Positions 26,423 to 34,997 of a stretch of 64,000 bases of DNA are shown in pieces. A program made the position numbers and the translations under genes. Origin of the DNA: Streptomyces sp. A0958 (GTDB taxonomy: Bacteria > Actinomycetota > Actinomycetes > Streptomycetales > Streptomycetaceae); assembly GCF_004795035.1 (NCBI RefSeq), contig NZ_SSBK01000017.1, forward strand, positions 1-64,000, read 5' to 3'. The notes beneath the pieces were generated by a model, which saw only the letters and a list, made by a program, of their open reading frames with translations, did no database searches and was not told the DNA's origin. The number at the start of each line of letters is the position of its first letter. Position 1 is the stretch's first letter.

Positions 26423-27160
26423 TCAGCTGCTCGCCGCCGCCATCGCCGCGCCCACGATGCCCGCGTTGTTCTGGAGCTCCGCCGGGACCATCTCGGCCCG
26501 TACGCGCTCGATCAGCGGCAGGAACTTGTCGGCCTTGCGGCTGATACCGCCGCCGACGATGAACAGCTCGGGCGAGAACAGCATCTCCACGTGGGCCAGG
26601 TACTTCTGCACCCGGCGCGCCCAGTGCTCCCAGCTCAGGTCCTCGTCCTCCTTGGCCTTCGTGGAGGCGCGCTTCTCCGCGTCGTGGCCGTTCAGCTCCA
26701 GGTGGCCGAGCTCCGTGTTCGGTACGAGCTTGCCGTCGACGAAGAGGGCGCTGCCGATCCCCGTACCGAAGGTCAGCACGATCACCGTGCCCTTGCGGCC
26801 CCGGCCCGCGCCGAACGTCATCTCGGCGACGCCCGCCGCGTCCGCGTCGTTCAGCACGGTGACGGGGAGGCCCAGCTTGTCGCCAAGGAGGGTGCGGGCG
26901 TCGAGGTCGATCCAGCCCTTGTCGACATTGGCCGCGGTACGGGTCAGGCCGCCGGTGACCACGCCCGGGAAGGTGATGCCGACCGGGCCCTTCCAGTCGA
27001 AGTGGCCGACGACCTCGGCCACGCACCCGGCCACGTCATCGGGTGTGGCCGGGTGCGGTGTCAGTACTTTGCGGCGCTCCTGCGCCAGGTCTCCGCGCTC
27101 CAGGTCCACGGGAGCGCCCTTGATACCTGATCCGCCGATGTCCACGCCGAAGATCTCCAT
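26423..27160 (-). CDS. ppgK: Polyphosphate glucokinase
   Basis: A 245-aa ROK-family kinase that phosphorylates glucose using polyphosphate (or ATP). FGVDIGGSGIKGAPVDL is the phosphate 1 motif, VTVLNDADAAG holds the catalytic Asp region, VIVLTFGTGIGSALF is the phosphate 2 motif, and ELGHLELNGHDAE the sugar-binding region. FIVGGGISRKADKF is the adenosine-type motif. Strictly polyphosphate/ATP enzymes of actinobacteria have this compact size and lack the ROK zinc cluster, as here. ATG 27160 is preferred over GTG 27169. It is 66 bp downstream of ispH on the same strand. Confidence 0.92.
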   Translation of the reverse strand: MEIFGVDIGGSGIKGAPVDLERGDLAQERRKVLTPHPATPDDVAGCVAEVVGHFDWKGPVGITFPGVVTGGLTRTAANVDKGWIDLDARTLLGDKLGLPVTVLNDADAAGVAEMTFGAGRGRKGTVIVLTFGTGIGSALFVDGKLVPNTELGHLELNGHDAEKRASTKAKEDEDLSWEHWARRVQKYLAHVEMLFSPELFIVGGGISRKADKFLPLIERVRAEMVPAELQNNAGIVGAAMAAASS

Positions 27161-27226
27161 GTGATCCACCGTACGGGCACCCGGCGCCGATCACTTCCGG
27201 AACGGAGAAGGGAGGGCCGAGACCCG

Positions 27227-28216
27227 CTACTCGCCCTTCAGGGCCGCCGCCTCCGCGCGCAGGTCGCGGCGCAGCTCCTTCGGGAGCGAGAAGACGATCG
27301 ATTCCTCGGCGGCCTTCACGATCTCGACGTCCTCGAAACCCCGCTCGGCCAGCCATGCCAGCACGCCGTCGACCAGGACCTCGGGCACGGACGCGCCGGA
27401 GGTGACGCCGACCGTGGAGACGCCCTCCAGCCAGGCCTCGTCGATCTCGTCGGCGCCGTCGACCAGGTGGGAGGCGCCCGCGCCCGCGCCGAGGGCGACC
27501 TCGACCAGGCGGACGGAGTTCGAGGAGTTCTTCGAGCCGACGACGATCACCAGGTCGGCGTCCGCGCCCATCTGCTTCACCGCGATCTGGCGGTTCTGCG
27601 TGGCGTAGCAGATGTCGTCGCTCGGCGGCGAGATCAGCAGCGGGAACTTCTCCTTGAGCGCGCCGACCGTCTCCATCGTCTCGTCGACCGAGAGCGTGGT
27701 CTGGGAGAGCCAGACGACCTTCGACGGGTCGCGCACCTCGACGTTTCCGACGTCCTCGGGGCCGTCGACCAGGGTGATGTGCTCGGGGGCCTCGCCGGAG
27801 GTGCCGATGACCTCCTCGTGGCCCTCGTGGCCGATCAGGAGGATGTCGAAGTCGTCCTGCGCGAAGCGGACGGCCTCCTTGTGGACCTTGGTGACCAGCG
27901 GGCAGGTCGCGTCGATCGTGGCGAGTTTCCGCTCGGCCGCCTCCTGGTGCACGGTCGGTGCGACACCGTGCGCGGAGAACATCACGATCGAGCCCTCGGG
28001 GACCTCCGCCGTCTCCTCGACGAAGATCGCGCCCTTCTTCTCCAGGGTCCGTACGACGTACTTGTTGTGGACGATCTCGTGGCGCACGTAGACCGGGGAG
28101 CCGTACTGCTCCAGGGCCTTCTCCACGGCGATCACGGCACGGTCCACGCCCGCGCAGTAGCCACGGGGAGCGGCGAGGAGGACGCGTCGGGCGGTCGTAG
28201 CAGTCATGCGTCCCAT
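27227..28216 (-). CDS. ispH: 4-hydroxy-3-methylbut-2-enyl diphosphate reductase
   Basis: Last enzyme of the MEP isoprenoid pathway, making IPP and DMAPP. 329 aa. The three iron-sulfur cysteines are visible in [31 protein letters not shown] and [12 protein letters not shown], plus the conserved [13 protein letters not shown] histidine region and [10 protein letters not shown] near the C-terminus. ATG 28216 or 28207 (MTATTARR) could be the start. It is divergent from the APC permease, 74 bp apart, and followed by ppgK. Confidence 0.97.
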   Translation of the reverse strand: MGRMTATTARRVLLAAPRGYCAGVDRAVIAVEKALEQYGSPVYVRHEIVHNKYVVRTLEKKGAIFVEETAEVPEGSIVMFSAHGVAPTVHQEAAERKLATIDATCPLVTKVHKEAVRFAQDDFDILLIGHEGHEEVIGTSGEAPEHITLVDGPEDVGNVEVRDPSKVVWLSQTTLSVDETMETVGALKEKFPLLISPPSDDICYATQNRQIAVKQMGADADLVIVVGSKNSSNSVRLVEVALGAGAGASHLVDGADEIDEAWLEGVSTVGVTSGASVPEVLVDGVLAWLAERGFEDVEIVKAAEESIVFSLPKELRRDLRAEAAALKGE

Positions 28217-28290
28217 CGTAAGGCCGTACCGAACAGGCGCGGGTGGCGACGGGTCGGGAGACTGATCTCGACGCGACCAACGGAGGGCTC

Positions 28291-29664
28291 ATGGCCGGCA
28301 GCGGTACGGATTCCACCAGCGGCAGCACCGCGGAGCGGGCCGGGCTGCGGCGGACGCTGGGATTCCGGGACCTGGTGGTCTACGGGCTGCTCTTCATCGC
28401 CCCGATGGCCCCGGTCGGCGTGTTCGGGACGCTCGACGCGAGGTCGGACGGCGCGGTCGCGCTCGTGTACGTGGCCGCGACCGTCGTGATGGCCTTCACC
28501 GCCTTCAGTTACGCCCAGATGGTGCGGGTCGCCCCGCTGGCCGGTTCGGTGTTCGCGTACGCCCGCAGGGGGCTCGGTGAGGGGCCGGGGTTCGTCGCCG
28601 GGTGGATGGCGATGCTGGACTACCTGCTGATCCCGGCCGTGGCCTACCTGTTCTCCGGGATCGCGATGAACTCGCTGGTGCCCGGGGTCTCCCGGTGGGT
28701 GTGGACGGCGCTCGCGGTGGTCCTGACGACGCTGCTCAACCTGTGGGGCGTGCGCGCCGCCGCCCGCGTCGGTTTCGCGGTGCTCGCGATGGAGATCGTG
28801 GTGCTGCTGGTGTTCCTGGTGTCCGCCGTGGTGGTGCTCGTACGGGACGGGGCGCAGCGCGGCTGGCTGACGCCGCTCACCGGGGACTCCGGTTTCTCCA
28901 CGACGGCGGTGCTGGGCGCGGTGTCGGTGGCGGTGCTCTCGTACCTCGGTTTCGACGCCATCGCCACGTTCGCGGAGGAGGTGACGGGCGGTTCGGCGAA
29001 GGTGGCGCGGGCGCTGCTGTTCTGCCTGGTGCTCGCGGGCAGCCTGTTCGTGGCGCAGGCGTATCTGGCCGCCCTGCTGGAGCCGATGACCTCGGCGGAG
29101 CTGGCCGCCGATCCGGCGGCGCAGGGCTCGGCCTTCTACGACACGGTGGACTCCTCCGTCGGCACCTGGCTGCACGATCTGGTGGCCGTCAGCAAGGCGA
29201 TCGGGGCGGCGTTCGCGGCGCTCGCCGGGCAGGCGGCCGCGGGGCGCCTGCTGTTCGCGATGGCCCGCGAGCGGAGGCTGCCGGCGCTGCTGTCCCGGGT
29301 CGATCCGCGCTCCGGCGTGCCCCGGGTCGCGATCCTGATCGCCGCCGTCGTGACGCTGGTGGCGGCGGTGTGGGCGGCCCGGCGCGACGACGGGCTCGAC
29401 CATCTCGTCTCGGTCGTGGACATCGGGGCGCTGACGGCATTCGTCCTGCTCCACGCGTCGGTGGTCGGCTGGTTCGTGGTGCGGCGGATGGAGGGGCCGC
29501 CGAGCTGGTGGCGCCACGTCCTGGTGCCGGTGGTCGGTGCGGGGGCGCTGATCGCGGTGATCGTGGAGGCGGCCGGCAGCGCCCAGGTGGTGGGCGCCTG
29601 CTGGTTCGTGGTGGGTCTGGTGGTGCTCCTCGTGCAGCGGGGGCGGCGGGGTGTGGCCCGCTGA
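28291..29664 (+). CDS. APC superfamily amino acid permease
   Basis: About 457 aa with twelve predicted transmembrane helices. It starts LGFRDLVVYGLLFIAPMAPV, the APC-type helix 1 with its unwound substrate-binding stretch, and contains GPGFVAGWMAMLDYLLIPAV (helix 3) and LSYLGFDAIATFAEEVTGGS (helix 6), typical of the family. The substrate is not deducible. ATG 28291 has GGAGGG six bases upstream. It ends 45 bp before xseA and probably forms a loose transcription unit with it. Confidence 0.85.
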   Translation: MAGSGTDSTSGSTAERAGLRRTLGFRDLVVYGLLFIAPMAPVGVFGTLDARSDGAVALVYVAATVVMAFTAFSYAQMVRVAPLAGSVFAYARRGLGEGPGFVAGWMAMLDYLLIPAVAYLFSGIAMNSLVPGVSRWVWTALAVVLTTLLNLWGVRAAARVGFAVLAMEIVVLLVFLVSAVVVLVRDGAQRGWLTPLTGDSGFSTTAVLGAVSVAVLSYLGFDAIATFAEEVTGGSAKVARALLFCLVLAGSLFVAQAYLAALLEPMTSAELAADPAAQGSAFYDTVDSSVGTWLHDLVAVSKAIGAAFAALAGQAAAGRLLFAMARERRLPALLSRVDPRSGVPRVAILIAAVVTLVAAVWAARRDDGLDHLVSVVDIGALTAFVLLHASVVGWFVVRRMEGPPSWWRHVLVPVVGAGALIAVIVEAAGSAQVVGACWFVVGLVVLLVQRGRRGVAR

Positions 29665-29709
29665 ACGCGGACGGTCCGGTTGTCGGTCCCGGCCGTTACG
29701 CTCGCTCGC

Positions 29710-30921
29710 ATGGCTCTGAACACTTCTCCGGAAGCCCCGCTGCCCGTCGGTGACGTGTCGCGGCTCATCGGCGGCTGGATCGACCGGCTCGGTTCGGTCT
29801 GGGTCGAGGGCCAGATCACCCAGCTGTCCCGGCGGCCGGGCGCCGGTGTGGTGTTCCTGACGCTGCGCGACCCGTCGCACGACATCTCGGTGAGCGTGAC
29901 GTGCTTCCGGCAGGTCTTCGACCGGATCGCCGACGTGGTGTCGGAGGGCGCGCGGGTCGTCGTCCTCGCCAAGCCCGAGTGGTACGCGCCCCGGGGGCAG
30001 CTGTCGCTGCGGGCGACGGAGATACGGCCGGTCGGCATCGGCGAGCTGCTGGTGCGGCTGGAGCAGCTGAAGAAGTCCCTGGCCGCCGAGGGCCTGTTCG
30101 CCCTCGACCGCAAGAAGCCGCTGCCCTTCCTGCCCCAGCTCGTCGGCCTGGTCTGCGGCCGGGCCTCGGCGGCCGAGCGCGATGTGCTGGAGAACGCCCG
30201 CCGCCGGTGGCCCGCCGTCCGCTTCGAGGTCCGCAACACCGCCGTGCAGGGGGTGCACGCGGTCAACCAGGTCGTGCGGGCGGTACGGGAGCTGGACGGC
30301 GTCCCGGAGGTCGACGTGATCGTCGTGGCGCGCGGCGGCGGCAGCGTCGAGGACCTGCTGCCGTTCTCGGACGAGGAGCTGATCCGTACGGTCGCGGCCT
30401 GCCGTACGCCGGTGGTCTCGGCGATCGGGCACGAGCCGGACTCCCCGCTGCTCGACCTGGTCGCGGACGTACGGGCGTCCACGCCCACGGACGCGGCGAA
30501 GAAGGTCGTGCCCGACGTGGGCGAGGAGCTGGACCGGGTGCGGCAGCTGCGGGACCGGGCGCTGCGGACGGTCCGGGGGCTGCTCGACCGGGAGGAGCGG
30601 GGCCTGGCCCACGCCCTGGGGCGGCCCTGCATGGAGCACCCGCAGCGGATGGTGGACGAGCGCGCGGCGGACGTCGACGCGCTGGTCGGGCGCTCCCGCC
30701 GGGTGCTGGGCCATCTGCTGGACCGGGCGGACTCGGAGCTGGCCCACACCCGCGCCCGGGTCCTCGCGCTGTCCCCGGCCGCGACCCTGGAGCGCGGCTA
30801 CGCGGTGCTCCAGCGCGCCGACGGGCACGTGGTCCGGGACCCGTCGGATGCGGGCGCGGCCGGGGAGACGCTGCGGGCGCGGGTGTCGGGGGGCGAGTTC
30901 GCGGTGCGGGTCGCCGAGTGA
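29710..30921 (+). CDS. xseA: Exodeoxyribonuclease VII large subunit
   Basis: 403 aa. It degrades single-stranded DNA in mismatch and damage repair together with XseB. The N-terminal OB-fold (residues about 15-110, [20 protein letters not shown]) is followed by the catalytic domain with [20 protein letters not shown] and a helical C-terminal region ending [16 protein letters not shown] 29710. xseB follows after a repeat-filled 200-bp gap, so they are probably co-expressed. Confidence 0.95.
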   Translation: MALNTSPEAPLPVGDVSRLIGGWIDRLGSVWVEGQITQLSRRPGAGVVFLTLRDPSHDISVSVTCFRQVFDRIADVVSEGARVVVLAKPEWYAPRGQLSLRATEIRPVGIGELLVRLEQLKKSLAAEGLFALDRKKPLPFLPQLVGLVCGRASAAERDVLENARRRWPAVRFEVRNTAVQGVHAVNQVVRAVRELDGVPEVDVIVVARGGGSVEDLLPFSDEELIRTVAACRTPVVSAIGHEPDSPLLDLVADVRASTPTDAAKKVVPDVGEELDRVRQLRDRALRTVRGLLDREERGLAHALGRPCMEHPQRMVDERAADVDALVGRSRRVLGHLLDRADSELAHTRARVLALSPAATLERGYAVLQRADGHVVRDPSDAGAAGETLRARVSGGEFAVRVAE

Positions 30922-30939
30922 GCCGGGCCGGGGGGCGGG

Positions 30940-31115
30940 GGGCGGGCCTCCGGCGGACCGGGCCGGGCCGGGCCCGGTCGGGCCAGACCAGACCGGGCCA
31001 GGCCGGGAGCGACGTGCAGGCCGACACGGACCGGCGTAAACCGGCACAGGCCGGCCAAGGGCCGAGACAGGCCGGCCACAGGCCGATACAAGCTGACACA
31101 TGCCGATGCGTAGGG
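30940..31115. repeat. Degenerate GGCC-rich tandem repeats between xseA and xseB
   Basis: First GGGCCGGGCC-type units (30940-31010), then units containing ACAGGCCGGCCA (31046-31057 and 31067-31078, 21 bp apart) and ACAGGCCGATACAAGCTGAC. Period is roughly 20 bp and imperfect. No gene. The type resembles the block at 18898-19080. Confidence 0.5.
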
Positions 31116-31123
31116 TGGATGAC

Positions 31124-31408
31124 ATGACGGACGACGGGACGGCGACCGCCGCCGCGACGGGCACGCTCGGCTACGAGCAGGCGCGCGACGAGCTGATCGA
31201 GGTGGTGCGCCGACTGGAGGCGGGCGGCACCTCGTTGGAGGACTCCCTCGCGCTCTGGGAGCGCGGCGAGGAGCTGGCGCAGGTCTGCCGGCACTGGCTG
31301 GAGGGCGCCCGCGCCCGGCTGGACGCGGCCCTGGCGGGCCCGGCCGGCGGGGAGGGCGGCGACGGGGACGGCGGCCCCGGGGGCTCGACGGCGGCCGACG
31401 CGGGCTGA
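31124..31408 (+). CDS. xseB: Exodeoxyribonuclease VII small subunit
   Basis: 94 aa. It matches XseB: LGYEQARDELIEVVRRLEAG and TSLEDSLALWERGEELAQVC, the long amphipathic helices that wrap the XseA C-terminus. A glycine-rich tail (GGEGGDGDGGPGG) extends it. ATG 31124. Confidence 0.93.
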   Translation: MTDDGTATAAATGTLGYEQARDELIEVVRRLEAGGTSLEDSLALWERGEELAQVCRHWLEGARARLDAALAGPAGGEGGDGDGGPGGSTAADAG

Positions 31409-31586
31409 GCCCGTACCGGGGCGTTCCTGTGTCGTGGGCCGCCTTATTCCGGCTGCGTGGGGTGAGTCTCCCCACTTTCGATTTAGTTGAACATTAACGC
31501 ACTTTCGCCGTACGGTGACCGTCGTTGCTCGATCCCCCGTGGTCGTGATCCGATCCCCCCGTGTACGTCCGGAAGGTATACCCACG

Positions 31587-32177
31587 ATGTCGCTCGTTCT
31601 TGACCCCGCCGCTCAGGACCTCCTCTTCCGCGAGGCCCGCACCGCCAACACGTTCACCGACGAGCCGGTGACCGAGGAGCAGGTCCAGGCCATCTACGAC
31701 CTGGTCAAGTACGGCCCGACCGCCTTCAACCAGTCGCCGCTGCGCGTCGTGCTGGTCCGTTCGGAGGAGGCCCGCGCGCGCCTCGTCACGCACATGGCCG
31801 AGGGCAACCAGCCCAAGACCTCGACCGCCCCGCTGGTCGCGATCCTGGCCGCGGACAACGAGTTCCACGAGGAGCTGCCGGCCCTGATGCCGCACTTCCC
31901 GCAGGCCAAGGACATGTTCTTCTCCGAGCGCCCGGTCCGTGAGTCGGCCGCCTCGCTGAACGCCGCCCTCCAGGCCGCCTACTTCATCATCGGCGTCCGC
32001 GCCGCCGGCCTGGCCGCCGGCCCGATGACCGGCTACGACGCCGCGGGCATCGAGAAGGAGTTCCTGGACGGCGACCACAACGTCCTGATGGTCGTCAACA
32101 TCGGCAAGCCGGGCGAGGACGCCTGGTTCCCGCGCCTGCCGCGTCTCGCGTTCGACGAGGTCGTCAAGACCGTCTGA
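31587..32177 (+). CDS. Nitroreductase family protein (malonic semialdehyde reductase RutE-like)
   Basis: 196 aa FMN-binding nitroreductase fold: FREARTANTFTDEPVTEEQV, KYGPTAFNQSPLRVVLVRSE (FMN phosphate region), SLNAALQAAYFIIGVRAAGL and PRLPRLAFDEVV match RutE-like proteins, which reduce 3-oxopropanoate in pyrimidine breakdown. The other rut genes are absent here, so the physiological substrate is uncertain. ATG 31587. The upstream 170 bp contain an AT-rich patch (GATTTAGTTGAACATTAAC) likely to be its promoter or a MarR-type operator. A strong terminator follows. Confidence 0.85.
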   Translation: MSLVLDPAAQDLLFREARTANTFTDEPVTEEQVQAIYDLVKYGPTAFNQSPLRVVLVRSEEARARLVTHMAEGNQPKTSTAPLVAILAADNEFHEELPALMPHFPQAKDMFFSERPVRESAASLNAALQAAYFIIGVRAAGLAAGPMTGYDAAGIEKEFLDGDHNVLMVVNIGKPGEDAWFPRLPRLAFDEVVKTV

Positions 32178-32209
32178 GCCCCGCCGCCCGAGAGGGCGGA
32201 CAGTGGCAT

Positions 32210-32245
32210 GGGGACGGCCCCGGAGTGCGCTCCGGGGCCGTCCCC
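32210..32245. terminator. Perfect 16-bp hairpin between convergent genes
   Basis: GGGGACGGCCCCGGAG, loop TGCG, CTCCGGGGCCGTCCCC: fully paired. It sits between the nitroreductase stop and the TetR gene's end, so it can serve both directions. Confidence 0.75.
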
Positions 32246-32313
32246 GTACTCATGCGCCGAACACTCGTGCGCCGGCCGTGAAGCGGCGGCTCCGGTCCCG
32301 CACACCTGACGCG

Positions 32314-32961
32314 TCAGGACGATGCCCGCGCGTCCCCGAGTTCCCCCTCGAATCCGGACAGCAGCGCGTCCAGCGCGAAGTCGAAACGCGCGTCGGCGGT
32401 GTCCTCGCCCGCCTCCCGGGCAGCGCCCACCAGCAGCGGATACGCCTCCGCGTCCAACGAGGCGAAGCTGCCGGCCCCGTCGACGTCGCCCGCCTGCGCG
32501 GCGGCGTGCCCGACGACGAAACTCGTCAGCGAGTAGAGGATGTCCAGGGTCCTCGGCAGCCGGAAGCCCGCCTCGTGCAGCATCCCCACCACGGCCTCCA
32601 TCGTCCCCAGGTTGCGGGGCGTCATGGCGGCCCGGGACAGCAGGAGCGGCACGGCGTTCGGATGGGCGCCGAGCGCGGCGATCAGCGCGTGGGCGTAGGC
32701 GCCCAGGTCCTCCCGCCAGGTGGCGGCTCCGAATTCCGGAGGCACGGCTTCGGCGACGACCTGCTCGATCATCCCGTCCAGGAGTGCGCTCTTGTTCGGC
32801 ACGTGGTGGTAGACGGTCATCGCCTCCACCCCGAGCTCGTCGCCGAGCCGCCGCATCGACAGAGCGGCCATCCCCTCCCGGTCGACCAGTCGCAAGGCCG
32901 CCTCCAGGACGGCCTGGCGGGTGAGCCCGGCGCGCTGCCCGCGAGCCCTTCTGGCCGCCAT
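32314..32961 (-). CDS. TetR-family repressor of adjacent ABC exporters
   Basis: 215 aa. The N-terminal HTH is LTRQAVLEAALRLVDREGMA, then LSMRRLGDELGVEAMTVYHH. The C-terminal part resembles TetR_C-type ligand domains (residues about 80-205: LGAYAHALIAALGAHPNAVP). It is divergent from two ABC half-transporters. Two CTTAC-n3-GTAA(G/A) inverted repeats lie between them, the expected TetR operator form, so it probably represses the exporter and itself until a ligand binds. Confidence 0.85.
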   Translation of the reverse strand: MAARRARGQRAGLTRQAVLEAALRLVDREGMAALSMRRLGDELGVEAMTVYHHVPNKSALLDGMIEQVVAEAVPPEFGAATWREDLGAYAHALIAALGAHPNAVPLLLSRAAMTPRNLGTMEAVVGMLHEAGFRLPRTLDILYSLTSFVVGHAAAQAGDVDGAGSFASLDAEAYPLLVGAAREAGEDTADARFDFALDALLSGFEGELGDARASS

Positions 32962-33008
32962 GGCACCTCCCCTTTCGTACCGGACGACCCACGACCGGAT
33001 TGACGAGT

Positions 33009-33053
33009 CTTACGACGTAAATATAACGTCCCCACATGGCCTTACGTTGTAAG
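33009..33053. promoter_or_regulatory. Twin CTTAC-n3-GTAAG inverted repeats, TetR operators
   Basis: CTTACGACGTAAA (33009-33021) and CTTACGTTGTAAG (33041-33053) are the same 5-3-5 palindrome, centre-to-centre 32 bp, i.e. about three helical turns. They lie in the AT-rich gap between the tetR start (32961) and the ABC gene start. One likely serves each divergent promoter. Confidence 0.65.
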
Positions 33054-33094
33054 AATTACTGGGTGCATCAATGACCGGCGAGGGCGAGAGGGCG

Positions 33095-34924
33095 ATGACC
33101 ACCACCGAACTCACCACGGGAAGACATCCCGCACGGCCACCGGAGCATGCCGCTCACGCGCGGGAGGAGCCCCCGCCGGGGCGGAGCACGACAGGGTTTC
33201 TGCGGCCCTACGCAGGGGCCTTCGCCGCCGTGATCGTCCTACAGGTCGTCGGCGCCCTGGCAGGGCTGGCGCCGCTGCTCGCGGTCGTCGAGCTGGGCCG
33301 CACCCTGCTCGCGCCGGGTCCGGCCGACCACGACCATGTCCGGCTCGTCGTGGTCGCCGGTGCGGGCGGGCTGTTCGTCAGGCTGCTGCTCACGGCCGCC
33401 GCGGCGGGAGGCGCCCATCTGCTCGACGGGCGGGTGCAGTTGGCGTTGCGCCGCCAGCTGGCGGCCCGGCTGGGGCGGGTGCCGATCAGCTGGCTCTCCG
33501 GCCGCCGTCGCGGTGAGCTGGCCAAGCTGGTGGGTGAGGACGTCGGCGCCGTGCACCCGTTCATCGCCCACACCCCCGGAGAGCTCGCCTCCGCCTTCGT
33601 CGTGCCGCTGGCTTCGCTGGTGTACCTGTTCACCATCGACTGGCGACTCACCCTGATCACTCTGATCCCGGTGGTCGCGGCGGTGGCGCTGGTCCCGCTG
33701 ATGATGACCCCGGCCCGGCTGCGCGAACAGGCCGACTTCGACGCGGCGATGGCGCGGATCGCCGGCTCCGTCGTGGAGTTCGTCCAGGGAATCGCGGTGG
33801 TCAAGGCCTTCGGCGGGGGTGAACGCGCGCACCGCGAGTTCCGCGCCGCCGCCGACGCGTTCGTCGACACCTTCAGCCGCTGGGTACGGGGGATCTCCCC
33901 GATCGCCGCGAGCATGCAGCTGGTCCTCGCGCCCCCGTTCGTGCTCCTGACCGTGCTGACCGGCGGTGCGGCGCTGATCGGTGACGGGTCGCTGGCCCCG
34001 GCCGACCTGCTGCCGTTCCTGCTGCTGGGACTCGGGCTGACCGCCCCGGTGGCGGCGCTCGGGCACGGCTTCGACGAGTTGCAGGCCGCCCGCCGCGCGG
34101 TCGGCCGCATCCGCGACGTGCTCGCCGTGCCGCCGCTGCCGGAGCCCGCGAACCCGGTCGCGCCGCACGGCCACCGGGTGGAGCTGCGCGATGTCCGCTT
34201 CGCCTACGAACCCGGCCACGACGTCCTGCGCGGGGTCGACCTCGTACTGGAGCCGGGGACGGTCACCGTGCTCGTCGGACCGTCGGGGAGCGGCAAGTCC
34301 ACGCTGGTCCAACTACTGCCCCGGTTCGTCGACCCGACGGCCGGCTCGGTCCGCCTGGGCGGCGTCGACCTGCGCGAACTGGCCGGCCGGGAGCTGTACC
34401 GGCAGGTCTCCTTCGTCTTCCAGGACGTCCGGCTGCTGAACGCGTCCGTCACGGACAACATCGCGCTGGCGGCACCCTCCGCCACTGCCCAGGACGTGGA
34501 ACGTGTCGCCCGTCTCGCCAACGTCCACGACCGCATCCTCGAACTCCCGCACGGCTACGACACGGTGATCGGCGCGGAGGCCCGGCTGTCGGGCGGCGAG
34601 GCCCAACGGGTCGCGCTCGCCCGCGCCCTGCTGGCCGACACCCCCGTCCTGGTGCTCGACGAGGCGACCTCCTTCGCCGACCCGCTCACCGAGCAGGCGG
34701 TGCGCCGCGCCCTGGACACGCTGCGGGGCGAGGACAGGACCTTCCTGGTCATCGCGCACCGCCTGGAGACCGTCGCCGGCGCCGACGCCGTCGCGGTCCT
34801 GGAGGACGGAGTGATCGTCGAGTACGGCCCGCCCGGTGAACTGCTGGAAAAGGGCGAGAGGTTCGCCGCCCTGTGGCGTACCCGGCAGGTGGCGGGTTCC
34901 GCGGAAGAGGGTGAGCGGCTGTGA
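33095..34924 (+). CDS. ABC half-transporter (permease-ATPase), IrtA/YbtP-like
   Basis: 609 aa. An exporter-type transmembrane domain (about 30-320, six helices, including LDGRVQLALRRQLAARLGRV and SWLSGRRRGELAKLVGEDVG) is fused to an ATPase: Walker A LVGPSGSGKSTLVQLL near 395, signature LSGGEAQRVALARALL near 500, Walker B PVLVLDEATS near 520, followed by AHRLETVAGAD. The type resembles the paired half-transporters IrtA/IrtB and YbtP/YbtQ. I use ATG 33095, which has GAGAGG upstream; in-frame ATG 33071 is possible. It likely forms a heterodimer with the next gene's product. Confidence 0.88.
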   Translation: MTTTELTTGRHPARPPEHAAHAREEPPPGRSTTGFLRPYAGAFAAVIVLQVVGALAGLAPLLAVVELGRTLLAPGPADHDHVRLVVVAGAGGLFVRLLLTAAAAGGAHLLDGRVQLALRRQLAARLGRVPISWLSGRRRGELAKLVGEDVGAVHPFIAHTPGELASAFVVPLASLVYLFTIDWRLTLITLIPVVAAVALVPLMMTPARLREQADFDAAMARIAGSVVEFVQGIAVVKAFGGGERAHREFRAAADAFVDTFSRWVRGISPIAASMQLVLAPPFVLLTVLTGGAALIGDGSLAPADLLPFLLLGLGLTAPVAALGHGFDELQAARRAVGRIRDVLAVPPLPEPANPVAPHGHRVELRDVRFAYEPGHDVLRGVDLVLEPGTVTVLVGPSGSGKSTLVQLLPRFVDPTAGSVRLGGVDLRELAGRELYRQVSFVFQDVRLLNASVTDNIALAAPSATAQDVERVARLANVHDRILELPHGYDTVIGAEARLSGGEAQRVALARALLADTPVLVLDEATSFADPLTEQAVRRALDTLRGEDRTFLVIAHRLETVAGADAVAVLEDGVIVEYGPPGELLEKGERFAALWRTRQVAGSAEEGERL

Positions 34925-34997
34925 CCACGCACGGCCCGGCCGATCCGATGAAGACGTGTCTGCGGACCCTCTTCGAACAGCGAGGGGACGAGCTCCG

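Noticed and set aside
28204-31164. Very long minus-strand open frame opposite the permease, xseA and xseB
   Set aside because: It is a high-GC shadow: arginine/proline/glycine-rich, without domains, opposite well-identified genes.
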